The notes beneath the pieces were generated by a model that was given only the letters and a program-made list of their open reading frames with translations, did no database searches and had not been told where the DNA came from. Below, in pieces: positions 25,401-36,288 of a stretch of DNA of 64,000 nucleotides. Position numbers and translations under genes: made by a program. The first letter of the stretch is position 1; each line of letters opens with the position of its first letter. This DNA comes from Owenia fusiformis (lineage: Eukaryota; Annelida; Polychaeta; Sabellida; Oweniidae): contig CAIIXF020000001.1 of assembly GCA_903813345.2 (NCBI GenBank), positions 25,843,915 to 25,907,914 of the forward strand, read 5' to 3'.

Positions 25401-27475
25401 TAAAAATTATGTGATATTTTTTCACATGTCCAGTCCTCACTAAAAGTTGAACTTTGTGAAACGAAATTATTCTAAAATGAGATTATACTTCATTTATGTC
25501 GTAGCTGCGTTTCACATAACAATTCTATGATGTTAATACAATTAAATGAATTAATTAATCATATTTCAACAAAACATGTCTGCTACCTGAAAAAAGTTGC
25601 TAGATCCAATGCTGATCAATATGAAACAAGGATTGACGGTAAATCGTCGATCGGCCAAGTGGTCTAGGGGTATGATTCGCGCTTCGGGTGCGCGAGGTCC
25701 CGGGTTCAATTCCCGGCTTGGCCCAATTTTACCTACTGATTTTATTTTTATTGCATTCAAATGTTTTTAATCATAATTCCTTTTAATTTCAGGTTCTACA
25801 ATGTACCAGTATTTTGTAAAAATAGTCCCCACTACATATGTAAAGGTTGATGACCAGGTAATAATCATTTCCTTCTAAAATAAAATCAGTTTTCAAATTC
25901 ATATCTAATTTTCACGGACGTCAAGTAAGTTTCTGGCGAAAGCCGGAGCATAGATTATTTAGAGGACTGGAAACCAGAATGACCTACCTTTTTATTTCCC
26001 GAATCTCGCCTGAAATTAGCTCATCTTGGTGACTGTAACCTGTATATCTGTATTAATAGAGTCTTTTTGTATCGCATCTGCCTCAATTTTAAAGTTTAAT
26101 TGGTATCTTTAATATGATTTCACTGTTTTTATGGACTGGTACGATTAAGCCAAGCAAATGGCAGCTGATTTGTTCAAAGTACTTTTAGTACTAATTATCG
26201 CAAATGACAATAATTTAGGAAACAAAATTACACTAAATAGATTACTAAGCATCTAAGGTAAGTAAAACTAGATGAACAACTGAGTCAATAGTGAGAAATA
26301 GGCCAAAATGAACTGCCAGAATTGAAATAGACTGCCATCTTGTTTCCAGTACTCTAAATAATCTATGCTCCAGCTTTCGCCAGAAACGTACTTGACGTCC
26401 GTGCTAATTTTATGCAGCACATTGATACTTTGGGCTGAAATGAAAAGCGAATTCTTTTACCAAATATTCAGTCAGCAAATACCCTTTCCATCCCAAATAT
26501 TTACTTGTTGAAAACTAAATAAGTTGCAATGATTTTCAAGATTTGTCAAGTTTTAACTGATTGTAACATTTTGTACTGTCTTTGTAATGGAAATGAATCA
26601 ATGATATTTGTTTGTTTTTATAAATTACATGTTCTGTTAACAATTGTATTTTTTTTAAAAAGCATGTATAACTGTATTTTTGAAATTGATATAACTACAT
26701 ATAAATGCTATTTATTTTAGGTGTTATACACCAACCAATACTCAGTGACTAAACATCAGAAAGTTTCTAATTCTGTACTCGGTGAAGCTGGCCTTCCAGG
26801 AGTATTCTTTATGTATGAGTTGTCTCCTATGATGGTAAAATACACAGAAAAACAAAGGTGGGCTGATTTTTTTAACCCTTTGCTAATTGTTTAATGTTTA
26901 ATATTGAAATGTAAAATCTATGTTTTGCTCATATTTTGATCAAGTTATGTTTAAGAAACATTAGGGATTCTTCTTTCCATGTACATTTGTGTTTTTAAGC
27001 AATTCATGATATAACTATTGTCATGGTAATATAGTATTTTCTTGAATATTCTCCTTGCATAGTTTTAGTAAACCTGTAGTTGTGTATTATTAAATTATTC
27101 ATGGACCTATATGTGATAGTTTTTCTTTTATTTTCAGATCTTTTATGCATTTTCTCACAGGAGTATGTGCAATTATAGGAGGAGTATTTACAGGTGATTT
27201 GCAATATTTGCTTGTGAAACATCCATGAGAAATTTTGATAACAAGGCCTGAAAATGACTTTCTTGTTTGAAAATTGAAGTTGTGCAACTTTATTTATTTT
27301 GAAAATAGTGGTTTATTGATTTTAAATTAAAATTTAAATTGACACTTCATTATTTTTTATGTATTTTTCTTCATCAATTGATTTTCTATTTACAGTTGCT
27401 GGTCTCATAGATTCTGCTATTTATCACTCAGGGAAGATCATTAAGAAGAAAATAGAGATTGGGAAACAAACATAA
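16424..27475 (+). CDS. ERGIC3: ERGIC3 / Erv46-like cargo receptor (complete, 11 coding exons)
   Basis: Membrane protein cycling between ER, ERGIC and cis-Golgi in COPII/COPI vesicles; yeast Erv46 works with Erv41. Coding exons: 16424-16520, 18741-18899, 19186-19302, 19817-19916, 20209-20432, 20665-20696, 21498-21594, 25793-25857, 26721-26857, 27138-27193, 27396-27475. All phases close, giving 387 residues against 383 in human. Landmarks: N-terminal [20 protein letters not shown], first membrane segment [20 protein letters not shown], lumenal cysteines RCESCYGAE and [38 protein letters not shown], second membrane segment [20 protein letters not shown] and the basic tail [13 protein letters not shown]. 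The chosen ATG gives an N-terminus matching human; an upstream in-frame ATG at 16259 would add an unsupported 55 residues. Intron 7 (21595-25792) hosts ROMO1 and a tRNA gene. Confidence 0.97.
16713..16912. repeat. Dispersed repeat, copy 2 (inverse of 8462-8700)
   Basis: Reads as the reverse complement of 8462-8700 across about 200 bp: 'tttctacatggatactgcgca', 'caatgtgattggtca', 'tgcagtgctta', 'ttgaggtatgaaatatg' and 'gtcatctcaggcctg'. It lies in ERGIC3 intron 1. It has no open frame. Confidence 0.8.
18355..18590. repeat. Dispersed 'ccatcgaa' repeat, diverged copy C
   Basis: Shares 'attccatcgaa', 'gggggtagaagttctgtt', 'ttttcaaaatggcggc', 'gccattttagcacc' and 'attttacaatgtataaaactg' with the repeats at 575-838 and 53450-54265. 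It lacks the middle part with the gtccgtcc run, so it is internally deleted. It ends 150 bp before ERGIC3 exon 2. Confidence 0.7.
22280..22350 (-). pseudogene. tRNA pseudogene (Pro-like body, AGC in anticodon position)
   Basis: On the minus strand, A-box-like TGGTCTAGGGGTA and B-box-like GGTTCGAATCC are intact. The anticodon arm is TCTCGC-TTAGCAC-GCGGGA, which puts AGC in the anticodon position. The 5' acceptor strand (about AAGACGG) does not pair with the 3' strand ATTCGCC, and one T-stem pair is C-C. It is therefore not a functional tRNA, although it keeps the internal promoter boxes. It lies in ERGIC3 intron 7. Confidence 0.7.
23286..23858 (-). CDS. ROMO1: ROMO1-like mitochondrial inner-membrane protein, nested antisense in ERGIC3 intron 7
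   Basis: Coding exons 23858-23725 and 23394-23286 give 80 residues (human 79). The first exon encodes [20 protein letters not shown] followed by a Gly-rich membrane helix [20 protein letters not shown]. The second encodes [20 protein letters not shown] and ends [14 protein letters not shown]. These match ROMO1 helices and its C-terminal IRC. ROMO1 is a small inner-mitochondrial-membrane protein linked to TIM23 import, cristae and OPA1 processing, and reactive oxygen control. An acceptor (ttatcttag) ends 8 bases before the ATG on the minus strand, so a 5' noncoding exon lies further right, not located. A reverse-strand AATAAA lies within about 25 bases after the stop (near 23262-23272). The whole gene fits inside one ERGIC3 intron on the opposite strand. 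Confidence 0.95.
24272..24764. mobile_element. TTAAAGG-ended MITE in ERGIC3 intron 7
   Basis: Left end TTAAAGGCGCACTATACTT; right end reads, on the reverse strand, TTAAAGGTACACTTTCTTT. The end match runs about 15-18 bases with a few changes. The interior is AT-rich and noncoding. The TTAA at the ends may be target sequence. Confidence 0.6.
25653..25724 (+). tRNA. tRNA-Pro (anticodon CGG)
   Basis: 72 bases folding as a full cloverleaf: acceptor GGCCAAG/CTTGGCC, D arm in TGGTCTAGGGGTATGA, anticodon stem TCGCGC/GCGCGA with loop TTCGGGT (anticodon CGG, proline), T stem CCGGG/CCCGG around TTCAATT, discriminator base C. A-box and B-box are intact. A TTTT terminator for RNA polymerase III starts at 25727. 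It lies in ERGIC3 intron 7, sense to the host, only 68 bases before ERGIC3 exon 8. Confidence 0.96.
25913..26403. mobile_element. 491 bp TIR element with 8 bp target duplication (hAT-like) in ERGIC3 intron 8
   Basis: Inverted ends of about 60 bp: left CACGGACGTCAAGTAAGTTT then CTGGCGAAAGCCGGAGCATA; right is its reverse complement with a few mismatches, ending GTACTTGACGTCCGTG. The perfect 8 bp direct repeat CTAATTTT flanks it at 25905-25912 and 26404-26411. Eight-base duplications are typical of hAT (and P) elements. No transposase is encoded, so it is non-autonomous. Confidence 0.88.
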
Positions 27476-30400
27476 CATATGCTACAGTTTAGGAATATAA
27501 AAGATCATTTAAAAAGAGATGATTCATTGAAGATGTCTACCATTATTTCATCCATTAACATTGGAGAATGCATAACATGATCATTAAAATTAAATTTTAA
27601 TGATCCAGTTACAAATTTTCCAATTGTCCATATCTGAACTATCACTAAACATCATATCCAATGCAGAGAGAAATGGTGTTCCAAACTTCTCACTCAGTTG
27701 TCCTCTTTGCAATAAACATAATTACTAGGATATTGAGCTAATTTTAGGCCATTAAGGCACTTGCTTTTCCAAAATATTCCTTACTAAGTTTAGTAATGTC
27801 TTACCTAAGTTATCTAGGCCTAATTGTTTTTATCTAGAATTGGGTTCTTGTAATTTTTTTATACATACAGTTATGTATGCTGGCTAACACTGTGAAGGGG
27901 CCTTGCATAAAGTTCTTTCTGTTAGTAATTTTCTCTTATAAAATGCAAGGTGAATGTAAAGAGAATAACTATAAACCTGAAGGATGGCATAGAAATCATG
28001 CAAGACTACCAAACTTGTAACAATGTTTTCAGTCAAATACTAGAAAGATGTAGATGTTTTGTTATAACTAATTTAATCACACTATACATAGGTACATATA
28101 TATACTTTAATTGTAAAGTTAATGCCAAGAACCGAAAGACTATGAAGTCTTTCTAATCTCACATACATTCATTATTTAAACATCTCTCAAGCAGATTATT
28201 CATTGTTCTTTGCGAAAAATACACCGAAGCCTTGAGGTTCAATTTTTTCATTTTAATCCAAAAGTTACACTTAACTGGTACATATGGGAACGCTTGAAGT
28301 GCTCAACTTTATATTTTGAATTTATTTAATAGTATTATATAATCCAGCTACAATGTGAGTACATGTTATCATAAGAAATTCAATCTGCTGATATAGTCTC
28401 TAATATTTCAAGCAATCAGGTTCTAGCATGTTACATTGTATATCATCGTGGTAAGCCACACCCTCTCCAAGAGATGCTTTGAGTATCAGAATGTTGTATA
28501 TAAGGTTATGTGAAACTTAACTTTAAAATGAGATATATTTTTGTTTTTTATTAAAAGCACCTTCCCATGTGAGCCAAGCACCCATGGTACCATTTTTGTG
28601 TAAAATGTACCATTTATTTTTGTTACACAGTGATGTGTGAGGGTATTCAAATTATTTGTACATAGGGTATTACTATTTCCACACATTTCATAAACTATAA
28701 TGTTAATACTTTACAATTGTACTCCGAAATGCATTGATTTACAGTTTGTTATATTCAATTTGTTACTATACTATTTTTGTTGTTGTGATGTATCAAACAG
28801 TGTCAAAGGAAGGATAATTTAATATAGCAAATGGTAAATAATGAAACTTTCATGTAGCAGTTCCCTGTATGATGTTCATTAACATGTCAGTGTTAAACTT
28901 ATGTCATTCACATCTCATGATTTCAATGGTAAGTGTTACATAGCATGGTTAAATTGGTTTGTCAAAGCTCTTCATAACAAAGGATTTTATGCCTTTATAG
29001 CCCCAAAAATCCTTCATTAAGGAACATTTTTTGTCAAAATGTTTGGTAACGAAGCAATTTAACCCAGTGTGTAATGCTAACCAATGAGGAAAAACAGCTG
29101 ATTTTCTGAAGAGATAAATTATAATTTTGCATGATGCTTGATATTTGTCATGCCAGATGGATTCAGTGTCCTAGTATGAGCAATTTTCAACTGCTGATGA
29201 TTGTCCAGCAATTTTTATTATGTGGTCATTCTGATTTAATAATAACCATTGATATATTTCTTTAATAAAGGGCTACTACTGTAGCTGTAATTCTCACCCT
29301 AAATAACCTTAATTTTCCCGAAGTTGAGGTCAAATCTGTATCATAATTGATAACATGTGATAATGAATATATATCATATTTGTGATATTTTACAAATGCA
29401 TTACAAAAACATTTTTTTCTGAATTTGAAAACTTCCAACAATGTGATGTGAATTTTTGCGAGGTGATTTCATGACATCGGGGAATGAATAATCGTGTGAC
29501 TGTTGTTTTGAAATGCTTGGTTTAGTTTTATGAGTGAATCTGTGGAATATGGCAACTATTCCACAGATATCACGACATTTTTTCTGAATTCGAAAACTTT
29601 CAACAATGTGATGTGTATTTTTGCGAGGTGATTTTATGACATTGGGGAATGAATGATCATATGACTGTTGTTTTGAAATGTTTGGTTTAGTTTTTATATG
29701 AGTGAATCTGTGGAGTATGGAGACTATTCCACAGATATCACATTTTTCGAATTTGAAAACTTCCAACAATGTGATGTGTATTTTTACGAGGTGATTTCAT
29801 GACGTCAATGGATGAATGATCGTATGACTGTTGTTTTGAAACACTTGGTTTAGTTTTATTAGTGAATTATGGGATCAATAGAACATCCTATGAATGTTTG
29901 TAATATCATTTTAATCCACTCATCGATAGCAATACCTGCACTCATTCACTACATTCACTCATCCATATATTCATAATCAACTTGTGGATAAAATGATATT
30001 TCTCAAAATCATAGGATATCCAATACATATCTTTAATTCATAATGTTATGTAACTTACACAATCAAGAAACTAGGACAAAAAGATTCTTTTCTATAATGA
30101 TTTTCAGAAAAGGAGTTTTGGTTCCAATTGATTGTATAAGTAACATATTATTATGAATTGAAAATATTTTAGGGTCATTAAGGATGAAGATTACAGCTGC
30201 TGACCCTTTAAATTGGGTTGGGGATTAAAAGCAGCTTGCTACACATTTATTTGCTCTCCACCAGAAATGGTGAAAGGGAAAGCATGTATTTATTTTGATA
30301 AAATCTGAACATGTTGAAGTTTTGATAGATGTTTTGCCGTTCTATTGCACATATATTGTATGAGTTGGGTTTGGGTTTCAATATTAATTCATTATTCATT

Positions 30401-33100
30401 TCATAAGGGTACATGTATTTTTATTAAAATAAAAAATAGTTATTAAATATATATATTGATTTCAAGATTTTATAAATAATATCCACAAAAAAATCATAAT
30501 AAATGATATGTTCTTTGTTATCATCAAAGCTTCACATCACATGAACTAAGGAGTATTGACATTGTAAAGAATATGAATATATGACAATGAGGGTGTGTCA
30601 TAAGGATAAGGATTCCACAATGATTGCTGAAAATTAGATTTTTTACTTGTTCCATACCTACAGTCTGAGAGTAGTATACACCAAATACAATATAGATAAT
30701 TGTACAATACTGTACTGTATAAGTGTTATTTAATCTGAGTGGTTGATTTGCCGAATGGTCAAATATTTTCATTTTCCTGATTTTGATTTTCCTAATGACA
30801 AGAAGAAACTTCCCATTGGATAACATTATGAAGATAATATTTCCGACTTTAATTTTCCAAACCTGGCAAAAATTTGGCAAAATTACCACTTATACAGTAT
30901 ACATGTACATACAGAAAATATCAGCATATGAAAAACTGATTCCAGGCCCCAGGCCAATGCTTACATTATACCCTGCAGTAGTAGCTGCACATGTGCAGAC
31001 TGTAACCAAGTGTATTTTACCATACCAACTTTGCACAATTTTATATAGCCCTAACTCTTATAGAAAATGCATCAATGGAACTGTAACCGAAAAGGACAGA
31101 ATAAAAGAATTTATTATTAATACAAAAATATTTTTATTTAATGTTTTTCAGCTTTACATGAAGTGACAGAAACTAAAATAAATAACTAAGTTTCAAAGTG
31201 GTAAATATGATAAGTGTAAATATGCAAAGTGGCTTTAAAGGCTTTATATTAAGTTTATGCTATAAAAGAATTTCACTTTGCAAAGTCACAACCAGAACAT
31301 GTGCTCTGTACATTGTTTAAAACCTTGTGGTATTTTACATTTCACAGGAGTGTTTAACTCCAGGATAAAATCATTTTGACTCTGCCAAAATTAATTTTGT
31401 CAAGCCAATACTAGTAACATAAGCACATTGATAAGCAGCTCGTAAATATTCTTAATAAAGCATATGTTTTCATGGACATAAATCTCTGATTCAAAATACT
31501 TGCTGAACAAATTCATGTACATTTGAAGCAAGAGCAAAAGCTCAACATTACTTGACACTACTCTTGCATCAATGATCAAGTCTCTTCCTCCTCCCCCTCT
31601 GTCTACTTTAGAGTGTTGAGGGTCACAGGGGGTTGAAGCAAGACTACTTTGGCACCACTTACAGAATACAGGATTTCTATTGCTTCTCCAATCATGTCCA
31701 GATGCGTACTATACAGTACATACAATAATTGCACAATCAATATTGAAATGAAATAGATATTTACAATAATTTTTTAACAATACATTTACATGTGATAATA
31801 AAATCTAGACAAGGCATTTATTGATGTACAAAAGGTCACCACCTGTCATTTGTTACAGACAGCAAACTGTGAACACCGTCAACAAAAACGTTGGAGAATA
31901 TACAAGTGGTGACATAAAAACAGCAATTCCACAGAGCAGCAAATCCCATCAAACAAAATATGTTTCTCAGATCCATTTTGACTAATTCATGCTAAAATGA
32001 AAAAATACACTAAAACTATCTAGTGGAATTCAAGTTATGAGCAATTTTAAAAGAAATGGGACCATTTTGATCTAGCTACATTCTGATACTCAAAGCATCT
32101 CTCTCTGTTGCATCGCAGAGATGGATAGGGCGTGGCTTACCAGAATGATCTATCTAGGCTATAAGTGAACTTTCTTAACCTTCAGAACAGCAGTAATTTT
32201 TAGTAACATCTTATAATGAATGCACTTGACATCCTTCTGGATGTACAACAAACCAAATCTGTAAATGGGTCTTCCAGACATGAATAGAATAATGTCAGAT
32301 ATTTCAGATACGAGCCATTTTAAAAAGTATTTCATAAGCAGACATTCTCCAATTTCCATATTGCATCAACTTGAAAAATGTAGGTAAATCTGATGGAATT
32401 TGAGTTTTGGCCTGGAAACATGGACAGTTGGCCTGTATAAATCCCTACACAAACTTCATTTGGTGGGATAATAAAGAATATAAATTAAATGTTAAATGAA
32501 AGCATTGTGATATCAAAAGTTTAGATATATTTGATTTTATCATTCTCTAAATATTTGAAACCATCCTTCAAGATGAAGCTTCAATGCTATAGCAGCTATA
32601 GAAAGCATTGAAATACCTTTGGACCAAGGATGAGTTCTATCATCATTCAGCAACAAATCACTCATTTATGTCTTCTATAAAGTAATTCTTGAGTGTCTTT
32701 CAGTCATGTGTATTGAAAATTCGTTTTCAGTAAGTAAATCACACCAACTAATAATGAGAAATATTTTCACTGTGCTCTAACCAACCTACTTGACAAATTC
32801 AAGTCCAGAATAATTGTATTCTCAACCAATATGGAGTGTACCAGATTTCCCTCATGTGAAATATAGTAGAGCTTATGTCACTGACTGATCATAGATACTT
32901 CCCAAGTGGAATTACTACAATAAAATTTTGCAACAAGAATTGGAGATAAATACACATATGTACCATCAAAACTAGTCCTGCATCAATTCCTTCTGAGTGT
33001 AACTTACTAACCATCTTGACTTGACGCAAGACTATTTTTTTACATTTTTTGATTGTAAATAAGTTGTACTGTTTTGCTTTAATTTGACAGTACTGAGTGT
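27476..33100. other. Convergent ERGIC3 / FAM8A1 3' region, no further gene seen
   Basis: Both flanking genes end here. A candidate ERGIC3 poly(A) signal AATAAA lies at 27711-27716; others such as 29262 are possible. The stretch is AT-rich with a tandem repeat at 29421-29860 and an inverted pair of dispersed fragments (28441-28498 and 32080-32142, sharing 'aagccac', 'agatgctttgagtatcagaat'). Short open frames at 30524-31166 on both strands are AT-rich and look accidental. Confidence 0.5.
29405..29860. repeat. About 164 bp tandem repeat, nearly three copies
   Basis: 'gaatttgaaaacttccaacaa' recurs at 29421, 29586 and 29749, each followed by 'gatgtg.atttttgcgaggtga', 'atgactgttgttttgaaa' and 'tttggtttagtttt'. 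The repeat keeps a minus-strand frame open over two units, but its codon content is repeat-driven and I do not call a gene. Confidence 0.85.
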
Positions 33101-36100
33101 TTATCTTCTTCTTCTTGGTATGGGGATATCCTCCACAACCATACTGCTGGAGAGGAGGTCATAGGCAGATCTTTTATGTTGGAAAAACAATGATGTGAAG
33201 CAAACAGGGAAAAAGAATGCCATCGAAAAGTTTTTAATTGTACTTCTGACCAGTGCACTGAAATTAAAATAAATGTAATTGTTTAGATCTGACAGTGTTC
33301 CAAAATACAGTAATCAGTCTCTGTAACTAATCCAACTACGATATCTACTTTTTTTGTCCCATACTCTTTAGTCTTTATAACATTAAAAAATTACATACAT
33401 TTACTCATATACATGTATTAGGAGATGGCTGAAGACTGGATGCAAGACTACAAAGGATTAATAAATGTATCATATGTACATACTTGACTTAATTTAGCAA
33501 TTACTCATTTCAAACTTACTTCCAAATGCCTATATTCCCATTTGGGACAACTCTTATAACACTATTGGGCAGCTCTAACACATGGTCACATGACACAACT
33601 CGGATTCCTGCGATTCTCTTCCCAGGAGTTTGGCCTCCAATTTCATTCACCATGCCTCTGTGTAAGCAAAATGTCTAGAAGAAAAACAAAACCTTCCCTC
33701 AGTTTATACTATTACACAAAAAAGTTATTCAAGGCATTAACATGACAAAATGTCACCACCTAGTTGCTCACAATATAATGAGTTCAATCTAAGGTCGGAT
33801 TTGAATTTCTGAGAACTTGTAGATGACTTTGAAGAAATAAATTGGTGAATTTGAAGCAAGTTAAAAAAATTTTTGAACATAACAAGGTCATTGAAGGTGA
33901 AATCTCAAATCTATAGTCAGATTTGAACTTCTGAGAACTTGTAGATGATTTTGAAAAAAAATTGGTCAATTTGAAGCAAGATGAAAAAATTTTTTTGATC
34001 ATGAGAAGGTCACTGAAGGTCAAATCTAAAGTCAGATTTGAACTTCTGATAACTTGTAGATAATTTTGAAAAAAAGATTGGTCAATTTGAATCAAGTTGA
34101 AAAAAGACCTTTTTGACCTTGAGAAGGTCATTGTAGGTCAAATCTTTTATGACCTTGAGAATGTCATTGAATGTCAAATCTATAGTCAGATTTGAACTTT
34201 TGAGAACTTGTAGATGATTTTGAAGAAAAAGATAGGTCAATTTGAAGCAAGTTGAAAAAAAGACCTTTTTTGGAAGGTCAAATCTTTTTTGACCTTGAGA
34301 ATGTCATTGAATGTCAAAACTATAGTCAGATTTGAACTTTTGAGAACTTGTAGATGATATTGAAAAAAATTGGTCAAATTGAAGCAAGTTAAAAAATACC
34401 TTTTTGACCTTGAAAAGGTCATTGAAGGTAAAATCTTTAATATAAAGCCAGATTTGAACTTCTGAAAACTTGTATCATTTTCAAAAAAATTGAAGTCAGC
34501 CTAAACGGTATTTGTTAAGTTATTGGAAGTTGGAAGAATTTGTTACAGACGCCAACCACCAACCGCCGTCAAAAAAACAGAGACCATAACAATATGTCAA
34601 CACTTTTTGGTGGTGACATAAAAATTATATGTAAACAATCGTGGATAGTATCCAAATGTCAACACTTATAAAAAGACAAAGTTAATTTAATTCATGATTA
34701 AAAATCAACATACTGTACTTCATTAATGAAATATACTGATATATATTTTTCTATTATCATTTTTATCTAATATAACATATTGTAACATACACTTTTTTAA
34801 AATTTCACCAATTTATGTACATTTTCCTTGTGTGATTATAAAATACAGTAATTAAACATACAAAAACCATTGTTGTTATTTAGGCTTACTTCAAAAATTA
34901 TGACAAAGATTCTATTCAGGACTTCGACAGCTATGAGTTCATTCATGAGACTGAGAATCTTCTCTGGGTCCACTTCTTCACTGCTCAATAGCATCATGTA
35001 GTCTAGATCATACCTCTCTAGGTTCCTATAATGAAAAACATGAAACTGCAATACTGTACATGGATGGTACAAGTTGGTGCTGCACCCATTTGAGATTTTG
35101 AACTCATTATCACCAACTTGAAAATGTGAGAAACTGCATATTCCAACCATAAGAATTTGCAATCTGGTGAGAATTCTGTCGAGGTAGCACTATCTAAGGG
35201 AACACATAATATTATTCACATCCTTTGGGCTCCTCAGCCTACAGTATAGTACAGGCTTGGCTACAAAATGGAAGTAGAAGTGTATTATACTATAAAACAA
35301 GCTTTTCAGGGTCATTCTTATTCCAGTTACCCATCTGATTAATGTTCTAAACATTTTCCTAGTGCTATTATCAGTTTTAAAGGTGTGAGTCTTACAAGTT
35401 ACACTGACTTTACATTTTATTTAAATCTTGCATTTTTAAACTTACGTGTATCCAAACTTATCAATGGCAATCATTGTTGCACCCAGTTTGACGATGAAAA
35501 GGAGCAGAAAGTCAATGAATTCTGCAAATAGTCTTTTCCATATTGAAGGGATTTTGTAGTCTATACCTGTAACAAAATCATTTGTCATACGCTGTTCAGG
35601 TATTCGAAATTAAGTACATGCAAGTGTAATAGTGTATTTAGGTACAGCCTAGATCAGTAAAATATCAAAGTTGGTCAGTTTACTCCAGTGTATTTTTCAT
35701 ACGTATTCTTATCGCAGATTAGGGACACATTCATGACTAGACTATATTTTACTCAATATATTTGTTCACGCATATCCTATACTGAAATATGTTACATTTG
35801 GAAACAATATGAAAATTCTAAAACAGACATGTACATGTATATGTTACGGCTAAGTTCGGGCTAACAAGGCTACACGAATCCAGAGTCTATGGTTTTGAAT
35901 GTTACATATCTTCCTTGAATAAAGTTATATAATTAGAGTACTTACTTGCAAACTGCTGTGGAGCTTGGTCTGTTTGCTGGCGCACAGCAGGTCGTCTATT
36001 CACATCATTCTGCTGCGGTATCTGGTGAGCGATGTATGGAGAGGCGGGTGGCTGAAGATTGTTCAATCTCATATTCTGTCCATTCATACAACTCATTGCA

Positions 36101-36288
36101 TGAAATGGCATCATACTAGACATCATATTCATTTGATTCCACATGTGATATTGCCAAATCCAAGTCCTCACAGCAGCTGCATATTCTTTTGCATTGACTG
36201 GGGCTGAGGTTACATTTTCGAAAGAATTATTGCAGTCAAGTCCATTCTTTGGCTCACTTGGTTCTGGCCTTATACTTTGACTATCCAT
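33101..36288 (-). CDS. FAM8A1: FAM8A1 (RDD-domain ER membrane protein), complete, 5 coding exons
   Basis: In mammals FAM8A1 is an ER membrane component that binds HRD1 and helps assemble the ER-associated degradation ligase. Coding exons in order: 36288-35946, 35566-35446, 35025-34890, 33674-33520, 33257-33101. Phases close, giving 303 residues (human about 413, with a longer N-terminus). The N-terminus has AKEYAAAVRTWIWQYHMWNQ, the FAM8A1 block before a Met-rich linker. The RDD domain follows: IDYKIPSIWKRLFAEFIDFL with membrane segment LLLFIVKLGATMIAI, then VLNRIFVIIFE, GGQTPGKRIAGIRVVSCDHV, and NFSMAFFFPVCFTSLFFQHK ending RSAYDLLSSSMVVED and four arginines. An upstream in-frame ATG at 36339 would add 17 residues; I prefer 36288. 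ETS-like AACTTCCGGT at 36399-36408 lies upstream. Confidence 0.93.
33749..34621. mobile_element. ATGTCACCACC-ended repeat element with ~120 bp internal tandem units, in FAM8A1 intron 3
   Basis: Ends are inverted: AATGTCACCACC at the left, GGTGGTGACATA at the right. The inside holds about six units of 105-130 bp containing 'agtcagatttgaacttctga', 'acttgtagatgattttga' and 'gaccttgagaaggtca'. The same unit is at 56148-56575 in the other orientation. Shorter relatives with the 'ggcaggtggtgacattttgc' end lie at about 22690-22825, 31833-31925, 42262-42315, 51530-51620 and 62403-62560. Open frames over it are repeat artefacts. Confidence 0.8.

Noticed and set aside
29405-29769. 122-codon open frame on the minus strand
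   Set aside because: It is produced by a ~164 bp tandem repeat whose length leaves the frame open; the peptide repeats itself and has no family signature.
30524-31166. Overlapping open frames of about 120 codons on both strands
   Set aside because: AT-rich composition, no motifs, and both strands open over the same DNA, as expected by chance.
33784-34422. Long Phe/Ser-rich open frames on the minus strand
   Set aside because: They are translations of ~120 bp transposon repeat units inside a FAM8A1 intron.
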